Assembly: GCA_013813825.1 (NCBI GenBank) | Contig: JACCRA010000187.1 | Span: forward strand, 1 to 14,719 | From: Pyrinomonadaceae bacterium | GTDB lineage: Bacteria; Acidobacteriota; Blastocatellia; Pyrinomonadales; Pyrinomonadaceae | DNA length: 14,719 nt | Direction of reading: 5' to 3' | Part shown: piece after piece, positions 6,386 through 12,877 of the stretch | How the letters are laid out: the number at the start of each line of letters is the position of its first letter | Numbering within the stretch: the stretch's first letter is position 1 | Notes under the pieces: model-generated | What the model saw: the letters and a program-made list of their open reading frames with translations, nothing else | Told to the model about the DNA's origin: nothing | The model's database searches: none | Translations under genes and position numbers: made by a program

Positions 6386-7867
6386 TTAATACTTCGGCAC
6401 GCTCGGATCGACTTCATTTGACCAAGCCGTAATGCCGCCCTTGAGGTTGACGAGGCGGCCCGCGTAGCCCGCGCGCTTGAGGGCTTCGATGGCTTTGGCG
6501 CTGCGCCCGCCCGCTTTGCAATGAACCACTGTTTCGCGCGCCGGATCGATCTCGGCGGCGCGGTTGACCACCTGACCGAGCGGGATCAATTTCGCCTGTT
6601 CGAGCCGCGCGATCTCATATTCGTTCGGCTCGCGCACGTCGATAATCTGAATATCGTCGCCGCGATCCAGTCGTTCTTTCAATTCGGTGGCCGTCATCTC
6701 TTCCATCTCTAGTTTTTCCTCCACCAGCGTCTGGCCTGTTTCATTTGTCTGCGGCCTCAGTCCGCAGAATTCTTCATAATCGATCAACTCTTTAATCGTC
6801 GCCCGCTCGCCGCACACCGGGCAGTCCGGGTCTTTCCGCAATTTCAACTCGCGGAAACGCATCTTCCAAGCGTCAAACAACAGTAGGCGGTTAATGAGCG
6901 GCTCGCCGCCACCGAGGATCAGCTTGATCGCCTCGTTGGCCTGAATCGCGCCGACAATGCCGGGCAGCACGCCGAGCACGCCGCCTTCAGCGCACGAAGG
7001 GACCAATCCCGGCGGTGGCGGCTCCGCGTACAGGCAGCGATAGCACGCGCCCCGCTCCGCCCAGAAGACGCTCGCCTGCCCCTCGAAGCGAAAGATTGAG
7101 CCATAAACATTCGGCTTCCCCGTCAGCACGCAGGCGTCATTGACCAGATACCGCGTCGGGAAGTTGTCCGTCCCGTCAACCACGATGTCGTACTCGCGGA
7201 ACAATTCCAGCGCGTTCTCACTCGTCAGTCTGATTTCATAAGTCTCAATGCGGACGTGCGGATTGATGTCCTGCAATCTGTCTTTCGCCGACTCGATCTT
7301 TGGTCGCCCGATGTCTTTGGTCCCATGCACGATCTGCCGCTGCAAGTTCGAGGCGTCCACTACGTCGAAGTCCACGATCCCCAAATGCCCCACGCCCGCC
7401 GCCGTCAAGTACATCCCCAGCGGCGCGCCCAAACCACCTGTCCCGATCATCAACACCCGCGCCGCCTTCAATTTCCGCTGCCCCTCCATTCCCACTTCCG
7501 GCATGATCAAATGACGGCTGTATCTCGCGATCTCATCGTTGCCGAGCGCCGGCAACTCCTTTTTCTCGAACGCCTCTTCCTCCGCCGCCACCATCCCACC
7601 CGCAATCGACGGCACGATAGAGATCGTGTCGCCGTCCTTCAACGGCGTCTCCAGTTTCCCCGCGTGCCGGATGTCCTCGTCGTTCACATACACGTTGACG
7701 AAGTTCCGCAGCGTGTCCGCTCCGCTGTACAAATGCTTTCGCAAATCCGCGTTTGCGCTGACCAGACGCTCCAACGCCTCGCCCACCGTCCCCGCCTCGA
7801 CTTCCATTTCCAGTTGCCCGCCAGCGAACTGCCTCAGCGCGGTCGGAATTAAAATTGTCACTATCAT
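6386..7867 (-). CDS. CysO-like sulfur carrier fused to MoeZ (E1-like adenylyltransferase plus rhodanese)
   Basis: Predicted role: activate a ubiquitin-like sulfur carrier and convert its C-terminal glycine to a thiocarboxylate for cysteine (and possibly cofactor) synthesis in the cytosol. I start at ATG 7867, preceded by GGAGAG with a 6-base spacer (493 aa). A TTG at 7888 would place that site inside the gene. Residues 1-91 match CysO/MoaD closely (IPTALR, GGQ, FVNVYVNDEDIR, DGDTISIVPSIAGG), with Gly90-Gly91 where free CysO ends. A linker of about 25 acidic residues follows. The ThiF/MoeB domain has GTGGLG (142-147), R177 in NLQRQ, zinc pairs C275/C278 and C349/C352, and the conserved C292 in SCAEGGVLGVLPG. 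The rhodanese domain has the active Cys450 in HCKAGGRS. The first codon after Gly-Gly is ATG, as if cysO and moeZ were joined by loss of a stop. It lies 68 bases after mec on the same strand. A role in molybdopterin or thiamine sulfur transfer is also possible. Confidence 0.92.
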   Translation of the reverse strand: MIVTILIPTALRQFAGGQLEMEVEAGTVGEALERLVSANADLRKHLYSGADTLRNFVNVYVNDEDIRHAGKLETPLKDGDTISIVPSIAGGMVAAEEEAFEKKELPALGNDEIARYSRHLIMPEVGMEGQRKLKAARVLMIGTGGLGAPLGMYLTAAGVGHLGIVDFDVVDASNLQRQIVHGTKDIGRPKIESAKDRLQDINPHVRIETYEIRLTSENALELFREYDIVVDGTDNFPTRYLVNDACVLTGKPNVYGSIFRFEGQASVFWAERGACYRCLYAEPPPPGLVPSCAEGGVLGVLPGIVGAIQANEAIKLILGGGEPLINRLLLFDAWKMRFRELKLRKDPDCPVCGERATIKELIDYEEFCGLRPQTNETGQTLVEEKLEMEEMTATELKERLDRGDDIQIIDVREPNEYEIARLEQAKLIPLGQVVNRAAEIDPARETVVHCKAGGRSAKAIEALKRAGYAGRLVNLKGGITAWSNEVDPSVPKY

Positions 7868-7873
7868 GTACCA

Positions 7874-7879
7874 CTCTCC
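7874..7879 (-). promoter_or_regulatory. Ribosome binding site deciding the CysO-MoeZ start
   Basis: On the minus strand GGAGAG stands six bases before ATG 7867. It selects that ATG over the upstream TTG at 7888, and the resulting N-terminus MIVTILIPTALR aligns with that of CysO. Confidence 0.75.
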
Positions 7880-7935
7880 GTTCGCCAACCGGCTCGCTCA
7901 GATTGAGCAAGCCATTTTTTGAGTTATTCTTTCAA

Positions 7936-8376
7936 CTAAGAACTCGCCGCCAAACGATCTTCAATCTTTTCTTCGTTGAATCTCGACCGATCTGCTTCCA
8001 ACTCCCACGACAGCAGATCGATGGCTTTGCCTTGTTTCACCGACACGATGACGTAAGACCACGTCGGCCATGCGTGTTCGAGATCGAAGCTGGAGGGGAT
8101 AGCGGGATGATCCGGATGCGAATGGTAGTTGCCGACCACGTCCAGCTTCAGTTCGCGCGCGTGACGCTCGCCGCGCATCAGTTCTTCGGGGAGGATCAAG
8201 GAACGGTTGTGCCGCGCCTGTTCTTCGCGGGCGTTCGAGACCGGATAAATTTCCGTCACCACTTTGCGCCCGCCCTCGTCGAAGTGGCCGATCAGCAGCC
8301 CACAGCATTCGTGCGGGTACTCGGCCTCGCCGTGGCGGCGAATCTCTGCTTGCTGCGGCTCGGCAATCAAGATCAC
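7936..8376 (-). CDS. mec: JAMM/MPN+ metalloprotease, Mec-like (CysO-cysteine peptidase)
   Basis: Mec-type enzymes are zinc peptidases that cleave after the terminal Gly-Gly of CysO to release newly made cysteine. The product (146 aa from GTG 8376) carries the complete JAMM motif: Glu23 in YPHECCGLLIG, then HSHPDHPAIPSSFD, that is H85, H87, S95 and D98 in HxH-x7-S-x2-D spacing. The start is chosen because GTG 8376 is preceded by AAGAAGG at a 6-base distance. Its bases overlap the cysM stop as GTGA, giving tight coupling. A TTG at 8394 would add six residues but lacks such a site. The position between cysM and cysO-moeZ matches the mycobacterial mec-cysO-cysM grouping in content, though not in order. 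Here the enzyme may also have to cut within the CysO-MoeZ fusion; that is inference. Confidence 0.93.
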   Translation of the reverse strand: MILIAEPQQAEIRRHGEAEYPHECCGLLIGHFDEGGRKVVTEIYPVSNAREEQARHNRSLILPEELMRGERHARELKLDVVGNYHSHPDHPAIPSSFDLEHAWPTWSYVIVSVKQGKAIDLLSWELEADRSRFNEEKIEDRLAASS

Positions 8377-9326
8377 GCGCGACCTTCTTCCCAAAACTCT
8401 TCGTTCAAGTATCTGCCGCCGCCATCACACAAGATCGTGACGATCACGGAACCGGGCGGCGACTCGCGCGCGGTTTGGAGAGCCGCGCAAACGTTCGCGC
8501 CCGCACTGACGCCGACGAGCAAACCTTCTTCGCGCGCGAGTCGGCGCGCCATCGCCTGCGCGTCTTCGGTGGCGACATCAATCTGCGCGTCGGCCAGCTT
8601 CGCGTCGTAAATACCCGGCACGATGGTCGTCGGCAGATGCCGCATTCCTTCCAGCCCGTGGAGCGGCGAGTCGGGTTGCATCTGGATTACTCTGACGCGC
8701 GGGTTCAACTCGCGCAGCCTGCGCCCGACGCCGATGAGCGTGCCCGACGTGCCGATGCCGGAGACGAAGTGCGTGACCCGGCCTGCCGTCTGCTCCCAGA
8801 TTTCCAGCGCGGTGCCGCCGTAATGGGCGCGCCAGTTGGCGTCGTTGTCGTACTGGTTCGGGTAAAAGTATTTTTCCGGTTCGCGTTGAACTATTTCCTG
8901 CGCGCGGAGTTGCGCGCCGTCCGAACTGAGAAGCGGCTCAGTCTCGATCAATTCCGCGCCATAGACGCGCATCAAGCGCTTGCGCTCGACGCTCGCGTTG
9001 CGCGGCAGGCATAGCGTGACGTGGTAACCAAGTACCGCCCCGATCATCGCGTAAGCGATGCCGGTATTGCCGCTCGTCGCGTCGATAATAATTTTACCGG
9101 GCGTTAATCGTCCGCCGTACTCACCTTCGAGAATCATCGATAGTGCCGCGCGATCCTTAACCGACCCGCTCGGATTCAAGTGCTCGGCCTTCGCATAAAT
9201 TGCGACGCCATCCGGCAATTCATTCGCCACCCGCCGCAAGCGCACCAGCGGCGTGTTCCCGACCTGCGCTAACAAATCGTCTCGCGCGTCTAGAATGTTT
9301 TCCTGCTCGACTACCCGCTGGGACAT
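8373..9326 (-). CDS. cysM: Cysteine synthase, CysM type, probably O-phosphoserine and CysO-thiocarboxylate dependent
   Basis: This PLP enzyme of the beta-family (317 aa) makes cysteine from an activated serine. The PLP lysine is K57 in NPSGSVKDR. The substrate loop TSGNTG is at 84-89, the phosphate-binding GTSGT at 192-196, and SAGAN (274-278) and ILCDGGGRYL (298-307) follow. Compared from memory with Mycobacterium tuberculosis CysM, the stretch LEGMRHLPTTIVPGIYD aligns with the region containing Arg220, and Arg229 here would be that residue. Arg220 is the determinant for O-phosphoserine over O-acetylserine, whereas CysK has IQGIGAG-type sequence there. The neighbours mec and cysO-moeZ supply the matching sulfur donor. 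The ATG at 9326 has no clear Shine-Dalgarno sequence. A cystathionine beta-synthase role, given the gamma-lyase-like neighbour, is an alternative, but no CBS or heme domain is present. Confidence 0.9.
   Translation of the reverse strand: MSQRVVEQENILDARDDLLAQVGNTPLVRLRRVANELPDGVAIYAKAEHLNPSGSVKDRAALSMILEGEYGGRLTPGKIIIDATSGNTGIAYAMIGAVLGYHVTLCLPRNASVERKRLMRVYGAELIETEPLLSSDGAQLRAQEIVQREPEKYFYPNQYDNDANWRAHYGGTALEIWEQTAGRVTHFVSGIGTSGTLIGVGRRLRELNPRVRVIQMQPDSPLHGLEGMRHLPTTIVPGIYDAKLADAQIDVATEDAQAMARRLAREEGLLVGVSAGANVCAALQTARESPPGSVIVTILCDGGGRYLNEEFWEEGRA
8383..8389 (-). promoter_or_regulatory. Ribosome binding site deciding the mec start
   Basis: AAGAAGG on the minus strand lies inside the end of cysM, six bases before GTG 8376. 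It supports the GTGA stop/start overlap rather than the TTG at 8394. Confidence 0.65.
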
Positions 9327-9360
9327 GGATTACAGCACCAATCTCGGACTAGCGATATAA

Positions 9361-9390
9361 AGTCTCAAATTTGAAACTTGAAACTTCAAG
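9361..9390. promoter_or_regulatory. Two abutting palindromes upstream of cysM (possible operator)
   Basis: In the 143-base gap between the PLP gene and cysM, AGTCTCAAATTTGAAACT (9361-9378) is an 18-base palindrome with one mismatched pair. It is overlapped by CTTGAAACTTCAAG (9377-9390), which has perfect 6-base arms around AC. They share TTGAAACT-like units. They lie 35-65 bases before the cysM start, where an operator could sit. A degenerate simple repeat is an equally good explanation. A TTGAAG-N17-TTATCT promoter candidate for cysM overlaps this area. Confidence 0.3.
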
Positions 9391-9469
9391 ATAAGCATCT
9401 GGCATTTAACTCTTCAAAGCTGACGCGCAGATCTTAAACACCCGACTCGAAATTTCTAATCAAAGGTCG

Positions 9470-10702
9470 TCATACTGCCTGAAGCGCCTGCTCGATGTCG
9501 GCGATGATGTCGCCGAGGTCTTCGATGCCGACTGAAATGCGAACGAGGCTATCGGTGATCCCGATCTGCTGGCGGTGCGCAGGTGGGATGTTGCGGTGCG
9601 AAGCCGTCACCGGATGCAGCACGCAGGTCACGACATCGCCGAGACTCGTCAGGCGCACGCACAATTGAAGCGCATCCATGAAACGGTAGGCCGCTGCCTT
9701 CGTGTTCTCGCGCAGTTCGATGGAGACCAGCGCGCCGGTGTGCGGGGCGCGCAACATCCGGCTGGCGAGTTGGCAATTTTTCCCTTTAATACCGAGTCCG
9801 GGGTGATAGACACGCGCGACGCGGGGATGGCGCGCCAACTGTTCGGCCAACTGGCGCGCGTTCGCACACTGCCGGTCGAGCCTGACTCCTAACGTCTTCA
9901 CTCCGCGCAAAATCTCATGCGCTTCCCACACGCTCAACACACCGCCGATCAGATTACGTGCTTGTGTGAGACCCTCCATCGTCTCTTCGTCGCGCGCCAC
10001 TGCCACGCCGCCAGTCGCGTCGCCGTGCCCGCTCAGGTACTTCGTCGCGCTGTGGGCGACGATGTCCGCGCCGAAGCGTAGCGGCTGGCACAGGTACGGA
10101 GAGGCAAAAGTATTGTCGATGATCAAACGCGCCCCGACTCCATGCGCCACCTCGGCGCACGCCTCGATGTCACACACTTTCAGCAGCGGGTTCGAGATGG
10201 TCTCGGCAATCAGAGCGCGCGGACGCACCTGTCGCGCGATGGCCTCTAACTGCTCGACATCGCCGAAGTCAACCATTACGGTCTGCACTCCGAGTTTGCC
10301 GAAGACGGTGTGCAACAGGTTCGTGGTCGTCCCGTATAAATCCTGAGCGGCCAGCACGATCGCGCCGGGCGTCAGATCGCAGGCCAGCAACGAGGCGTGG
10401 ATGGCGGCCATGCCCGAACCGTAAGCGCAAGCGCCTGCGCCGCGCTCCAGCGTTTGCATCGCCGCCTCGAGGGCGGACACGGTGGGGTTGCCAAAGCGCG
10501 AGTAGGCATAACCGGGCTGGTCGCCCGCGAACACCCGATCAACTTCCGCCATCGTGTCGTAGGAATAAGTGGTAGTGGTATAGACGGGCGTGGCGACCGG
10601 CGTGCCCGGCAACTGCGGCAGGCGCTCGCCGGCGTGAACCAACTGCGTCAACAACTCAAGCTCGCGCTCCCGTTTGACAGTTTTTTGCTGTGCCTGCTTC
10701 AT
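9470..10702 (-). CDS. Cystathionine gamma-lyase / gamma-synthase-like PLP enzyme
   Basis: This is a Cys/Met-metabolism PLP enzyme of about 410 residues, normal for the family. Motifs in order: TPVATPVYTTTTY, the YSR triad at Y67-R69 that contacts the neighbouring subunit's PLP phosphate, YGSGMAAI (about 94-101), D196 in IIDNTFASP, S218 and the PLP lysine K221 in HSATKYLSGHGDATGG. The C-terminal block ends with HPVTASHRNIPPAHR, GITDSLVRISVGIED. Such enzymes form or cleave cystathionine, or eliminate thiol from methionine, and sequence inspection does not separate these. Beside a cysteine-synthesis cluster, reverse transsulfuration or methionine entry are both plausible. I start at ATG 10702, which has GGGAGG only three bases upstream, a short spacing. 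A TTG at 10735 would add 11 residues of unconserved sequence. Cofactor-binding in the cytosol as a homotetramer is family knowledge. Confidence 0.9.
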   Translation of the reverse strand: MKQAQQKTVKRERELELLTQLVHAGERLPQLPGTPVATPVYTTTTYSYDTMAEVDRVFAGDQPGYAYSRFGNPTVSALEAAMQTLERGAGACAYGSGMAAIHASLLACDLTPGAIVLAAQDLYGTTTNLLHTVFGKLGVQTVMVDFGDVEQLEAIARQVRPRALIAETISNPLLKVCDIEACAEVAHGVGARLIIDNTFASPYLCQPLRFGADIVAHSATKYLSGHGDATGGVAVARDEETMEGLTQARNLIGGVLSVWEAHEILRGVKTLGVRLDRQCANARQLAEQLARHPRVARVYHPGLGIKGKNCQLASRMLRAPHTGALVSIELRENTKAAAYRFMDALQLCVRLTSLGDVVTCVLHPVTASHRNIPPAHRQQIGITDSLVRISVGIEDLGDIIADIEQALQAV

Positions 10703-10846
10703 GGCCCTCCCGAACCGCAATGTTTTCCGCCGCAATCATGGACAGTGCGCGCCGCCCGCCGTCGTTGTCGCCCTATCTGGGCAGCAAACTCGGACGCCAC
10801 TGCGAACCTGCGACGTTCAGAAATTGTTTAAGTCCTTCACATCATA

Positions 10847-10913
10847 AGCGCCGCGCCGTTCTCTGGCAATCAGCCTTGCAAAGTCTCTGAGAGGGTTGTT
10901 TTGGCGCGGCGCT
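10847..10913. repeat. Long inverted repeat between peroxiredoxin and PLP-enzyme genes
   Basis: AGCGCCGCGCC (10847-10857) and GGCGCGGCGCT (10903-10913) are perfect 11-base complementary arms with a 45-base spacer. The spacer itself has small complementary pieces (CTCT/AGAG, GCAA/TTGC). Neither strand shows a T tract after the stem, so it is not a typical intrinsic terminator. It lies in the leader of the PLP-enzyme gene and just downstream of the peroxiredoxin stop. I looked for a SAM (S-box) riboswitch pattern and did not find one. The rest of the 234-base gap (10703-10936) shows nothing I recognise. Confidence 0.55.
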
Positions 10914-10936
10914 ACAGTGTCTCGCGGCGGAGATTT

Positions 10937-11596
10937 TTAAGAAAGGGTGCGCTTCGCGAAATACCAGTCGGTCACGTCGTACTCTGATTGCAGGCTGCGC
11001 TTCTCCGCGTCGGCGGTGGTTTGGGGCGGTGGGACGATCACCTGATCTCCCGGTTGCCAGTTGGCGGGAGTCGAGCAGGCGTTAGTGTCGGCCGTCTGCA
11101 AGCCGTCGATGGCGCGCAGGATTTCATCGATGTTGCGCCCCAAAGACATCGGGTAATAAATCAGCGCGCGGATAATGCCCTTCGGATCGATGACGAAAAC
11201 CGCGCGGACGGTCGCGGTCTCCGACGCCGCCGGGTGAATCAAACCGAACTGTTGTGCCACTTTCGTGTCGAGATCGGCGATTACGGGGAAGCCGATTTTA
11301 ACATCGAAATGCTCTTCGATATTTCTGATCCAAGCGATATGCGCCGGGATGGAATCGACCGAGAGTCCGATCAGTTGCACGTCGCGCTTCTCGAACTCTT
11401 CGGCGCGTTTGGCGAACTCGATGAACTCGGTGGAGCAGACCGGTGTGAAGTCGGCGGGGTGCGAGAACAAAACGACCCAGCGGCCTTTGAAGTCTGATAG
11501 TTTCAACATGCCGTGCGTTGATTTGGCTTCAAAGTCCGGGGCCGGTTCGTTGATGCGCGGCATCGAAGGCGACATGGCGGTAGCAATTTCACTCAT
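10937..11596 (-). CDS. Peroxiredoxin, Prx6/AhpC-like
   Basis: This thiol peroxidase (219 aa) reduces H2O2 or organic peroxides in the cytosol. It has the Prx active-site block HPADFTPVCSTEF, with peroxidatic Cys54, Thr51 and Pro52, and Arg131 in TVRAVFVIDPKG. The long C-terminal arm typical of the Prx6 branch has TPANWQPGD and IVPPPQT, then DWYF. A second cysteine, Cys174, stands just before TPANW (ACSTPANW). The CxDWWFC cysteine pair known from archaeal members is absent from the end. It may work as a 1-Cys enzyme or use Cys174 for resolution. The start ATG 11596 has a strong AAGGAG site seven bases upstream. It is the first gene of the minus-strand sulfur cluster, but a gap with an inverted repeat separates it from the next gene. 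Confidence 0.93.
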   Translation of the reverse strand: MSEIATAMSPSMPRINEPAPDFEAKSTHGMLKLSDFKGRWVVLFSHPADFTPVCSTEFIEFAKRAEEFEKRDVQLIGLSVDSIPAHIAWIRNIEEHFDVKIGFPVIADLDTKVAQQFGLIHPAASETATVRAVFVIDPKGIIRALIYYPMSLGRNIDEILRAIDGLQTADTNACSTPANWQPGDQVIVPPPQTTADAEKRSLQSEYDVTDWYFAKRTLS

Positions 11597-11603
11597 CAGA
11601 GAA

Positions 11604-11609
11604 CTCCTT
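11604..11609 (-). promoter_or_regulatory. Ribosome binding site of the peroxiredoxin gene
   Basis: AAGGAG on the minus strand stands seven bases before ATG 11596, the strongest site on this strand of the window. Confidence 0.75.
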
Positions 11610-11646
11610 CTTTAATTTTCTTTTTGAAAACTTTGAACGTGATTTT

Positions 11647-11675
11647 ATCTTAAATCAACAACGCACGCCTGCCAA
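11647..11675 (-). promoter_or_regulatory. Candidate sigma-70-type promoter for the peroxiredoxin gene
   Basis: Read on the minus strand, TTGGCA (11675-11670) and TAAGAT (11652-11647) are 17 bases apart, close to consensus. The expected leader is about 45 bases and AT-rich. I see no recognisable OxyR or PerR site. Confidence 0.4.
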
Positions 11676-12030
11676 TAGTCGCCATTCATCGAATCAGCAC
11701 TCTTAAAGTTTATTAAACCTCTTGCAATAATCATTTTGACTGAGTTCCAAAGCTACCAAAAATCTCCATGGGTTGAACTGTCTTTTCGGGAGGCGACTGA
11801 TGCAACAGATCTCTTAAGAACAATGTTATGACATCGAGTTTTTTTGTACTTGAACCACTCATGCGGTATTCAAGGCTTTTCATCCTATGCTAGAGTGCTT
11901 TCACACGATACCGTGTACTGCTTACGCCCCTTGACGTAGAATGTTACCCACGCCCAATTCAGACCTCGCTGAAGATGCGGCTATTCTCTCGCGAAATCAC
12001 CTGTTAGAACCGCCTCAAAATTTTTCCAGC
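11676..12030. other. Divergent intergenic region, no gene seen
   Basis: This is the middle of the 546-base gap between the divergent peroxiredoxin and glycine-zipper genes. It is AT-richer than the coding DNA. I find no convincing coding stretch or RNA gene. A 5-base hairpin ACACG-ATAC-CGTGT lies near 11902-11915. A promoter-like TTGTAC-N17-TATTCA for the plus-strand gene lies at 11844-11872, but it would give a leader of about 265 bases. Confidence 0.4.
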
Positions 12031-12121
12031 ATGACCGGCCGCACGTGGCACGGTCATTGCTAAAGTGACAAACCGAAGGCTGCGTCGCGTCGATGTCCTA
12101 CACTAGTAAACGCGACGCGCC
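12031..12121 (+). promoter_or_regulatory. Structured 5' leader (two hairpins) before the glycine-zipper gene
   Basis: Hairpin 1 has ATGACCG (12031-12037) pairing with CGGTCAT (12051-12057); three further pairs (GCC/GGC) follow across one bulged A. Hairpin 2 has GCGTCGCGT (12082-12090) pairing perfectly with ACGCGACGC (12110-12118). It is extended by GGC/GCC (12078-12080 with 12119-12121) across one bulged T, with a 19-base loop. The second stem ends five bases before the AGGAGG ribosome site (12127-12132), and neither is followed by a T tract. A role in translational or mRNA-stability control is inference. Confidence 0.5.
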
Positions 12122-12126
12122 ACAGC

Positions 12127-12132
12127 AGGAGG
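12127..12132 (+). promoter_or_regulatory. Ribosome binding site of the glycine-zipper gene
   Basis: AGGAGG lies ten bases before ATG 12143. The spacer contains the small inverted repeat GGAAA-A-TTTCC partly overlapping the site, and the site directly follows leader hairpin 2. Confidence 0.7.
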
Positions 12133-12142
12133 AAAATTTCCG

Positions 12143-12865
12143 ATGACTAAGAGAACTCATTATTTGGCGCAACGTGTACTCAGTCTCTGTGTGCTGCTCA
12201 CTCTCGTGGCCGGCGCGGTGCTACCCGTCGCGGCGGCGCAACGACGCCGGAGCAGGCCGCGCCTCGGCACAGCGGCACGGCGCCCCTCGCCCGCTTCGCC
12301 ACGCTATTACACTATTAATTCCGACGAGACGATTCGCGTCCGCATGGACAGTTCGCTCAGTTCCAAAACCGCGCGCATCGGCGACCGTTTTTCAACGACT
12401 GTCACCGATCCGGTTTATGCGAACGGCGTGGAAGTAATTCCGGCGGGCAGTAAAGTGTGGGGCCGCGTGTCAGCCGTCAAGCGCGCTGGAGGCCGTTCGC
12501 CCGGCACGCTCTCGGTCGGCTTTAACTCTGTGGAGTTGCCGAGCAGAGCGCGCCACACGATTAACGGCTCGCTGACCAGCCTCGAAGCCGACGACGTTAA
12601 TTCCGACTCGGAGAGCACGGTCGGAGGTCGCTCTAACCGGAAACGCGATGCTGTTTTCATCGGCGGCGGCGCGGCGACGGGCGCAATTATTGGCGCCATC
12701 GCCGGCGGCGGTAAGGGCGCGGGCATCGGCGCTATTCTCGGCGGCGGTCTCGGCACGGTCGGGCGTGTTTTCGAGAAAGAGAAAGAGGCCGAAGTTAAAT
12801 CCGGCACCGAGTTCGGCGTGATTCTGAACCGGAGCGTCTCACTCCCCGCAACGGGCGCGCGCTAG
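12143..12865 (+). CDS. Secreted glycine-zipper protein of unknown function
   Basis: This 240-residue exported protein begins with a clear signal peptide: basic start, hydrophobic stretch about 12-31, AAA-Q cleavage context near 32. An Arg-rich, Pro-rich segment (about 33-54) follows. A beta-rich domain (about 55-145) contains IRVRMDSSLSSKTARIGDRFSTTV and VIPAGSKVWGRVSAVKRAG. A glycine-zipper helix pair comes next (about 172-207; GGGAATGAIIGAIAGGG and GAILGGGLGTVG), then a short C-terminal strand region. The middle domain resembles proteins often called TrbI/VirB10-like or simply hypothetical in Acidobacteria. I do not assign it to a secretion system because no such genes are nearby. Glycine zippers suggest membrane insertion or oligomerisation, so periplasmic or outer-membrane location is likely. 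A strong ribosome site and structured leader and 3' region suggest controlled, possibly high expression. Confidence 0.85.
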   Translation: MTKRTHYLAQRVLSLCVLLTLVAGAVLPVAAAQRRRSRPRLGTAARRPSPASPRYYTINSDETIRVRMDSSLSSKTARIGDRFSTTVTDPVYANGVEVIPAGSKVWGRVSAVKRAGGRSPGTLSVGFNSVELPSRARHTINGSLTSLEADDVNSDSESTVGGRSNRKRDAVFIGGGAATGAIIGAIAGGGKGAGIGAILGGGLGTVGRVFEKEKEAEVKSGTEFGVILNRSVSLPATGAR

Positions 12866-12877
12866 TTTTCACGAGAT

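Noticed and set aside
7867..7888. TTG 7888 as start of the CysO-MoeZ fusion
   Set aside because: It would place the clear GGAGAG ribosome site inside the gene, and the extra seven residues do not match CysO.
7855..8610. Long plus-strand open frame opposite mec and cysM
   Set aside because: It is antisense to two genes with complete catalytic motifs, has no recognisable domain, and is expected by chance in GC-rich DNA.
10736..10936. SAM riboswitch upstream of the PLP enzyme
   Set aside because: The conserved S-box core elements are not visible on the minus strand; only an inverted repeat is supported.
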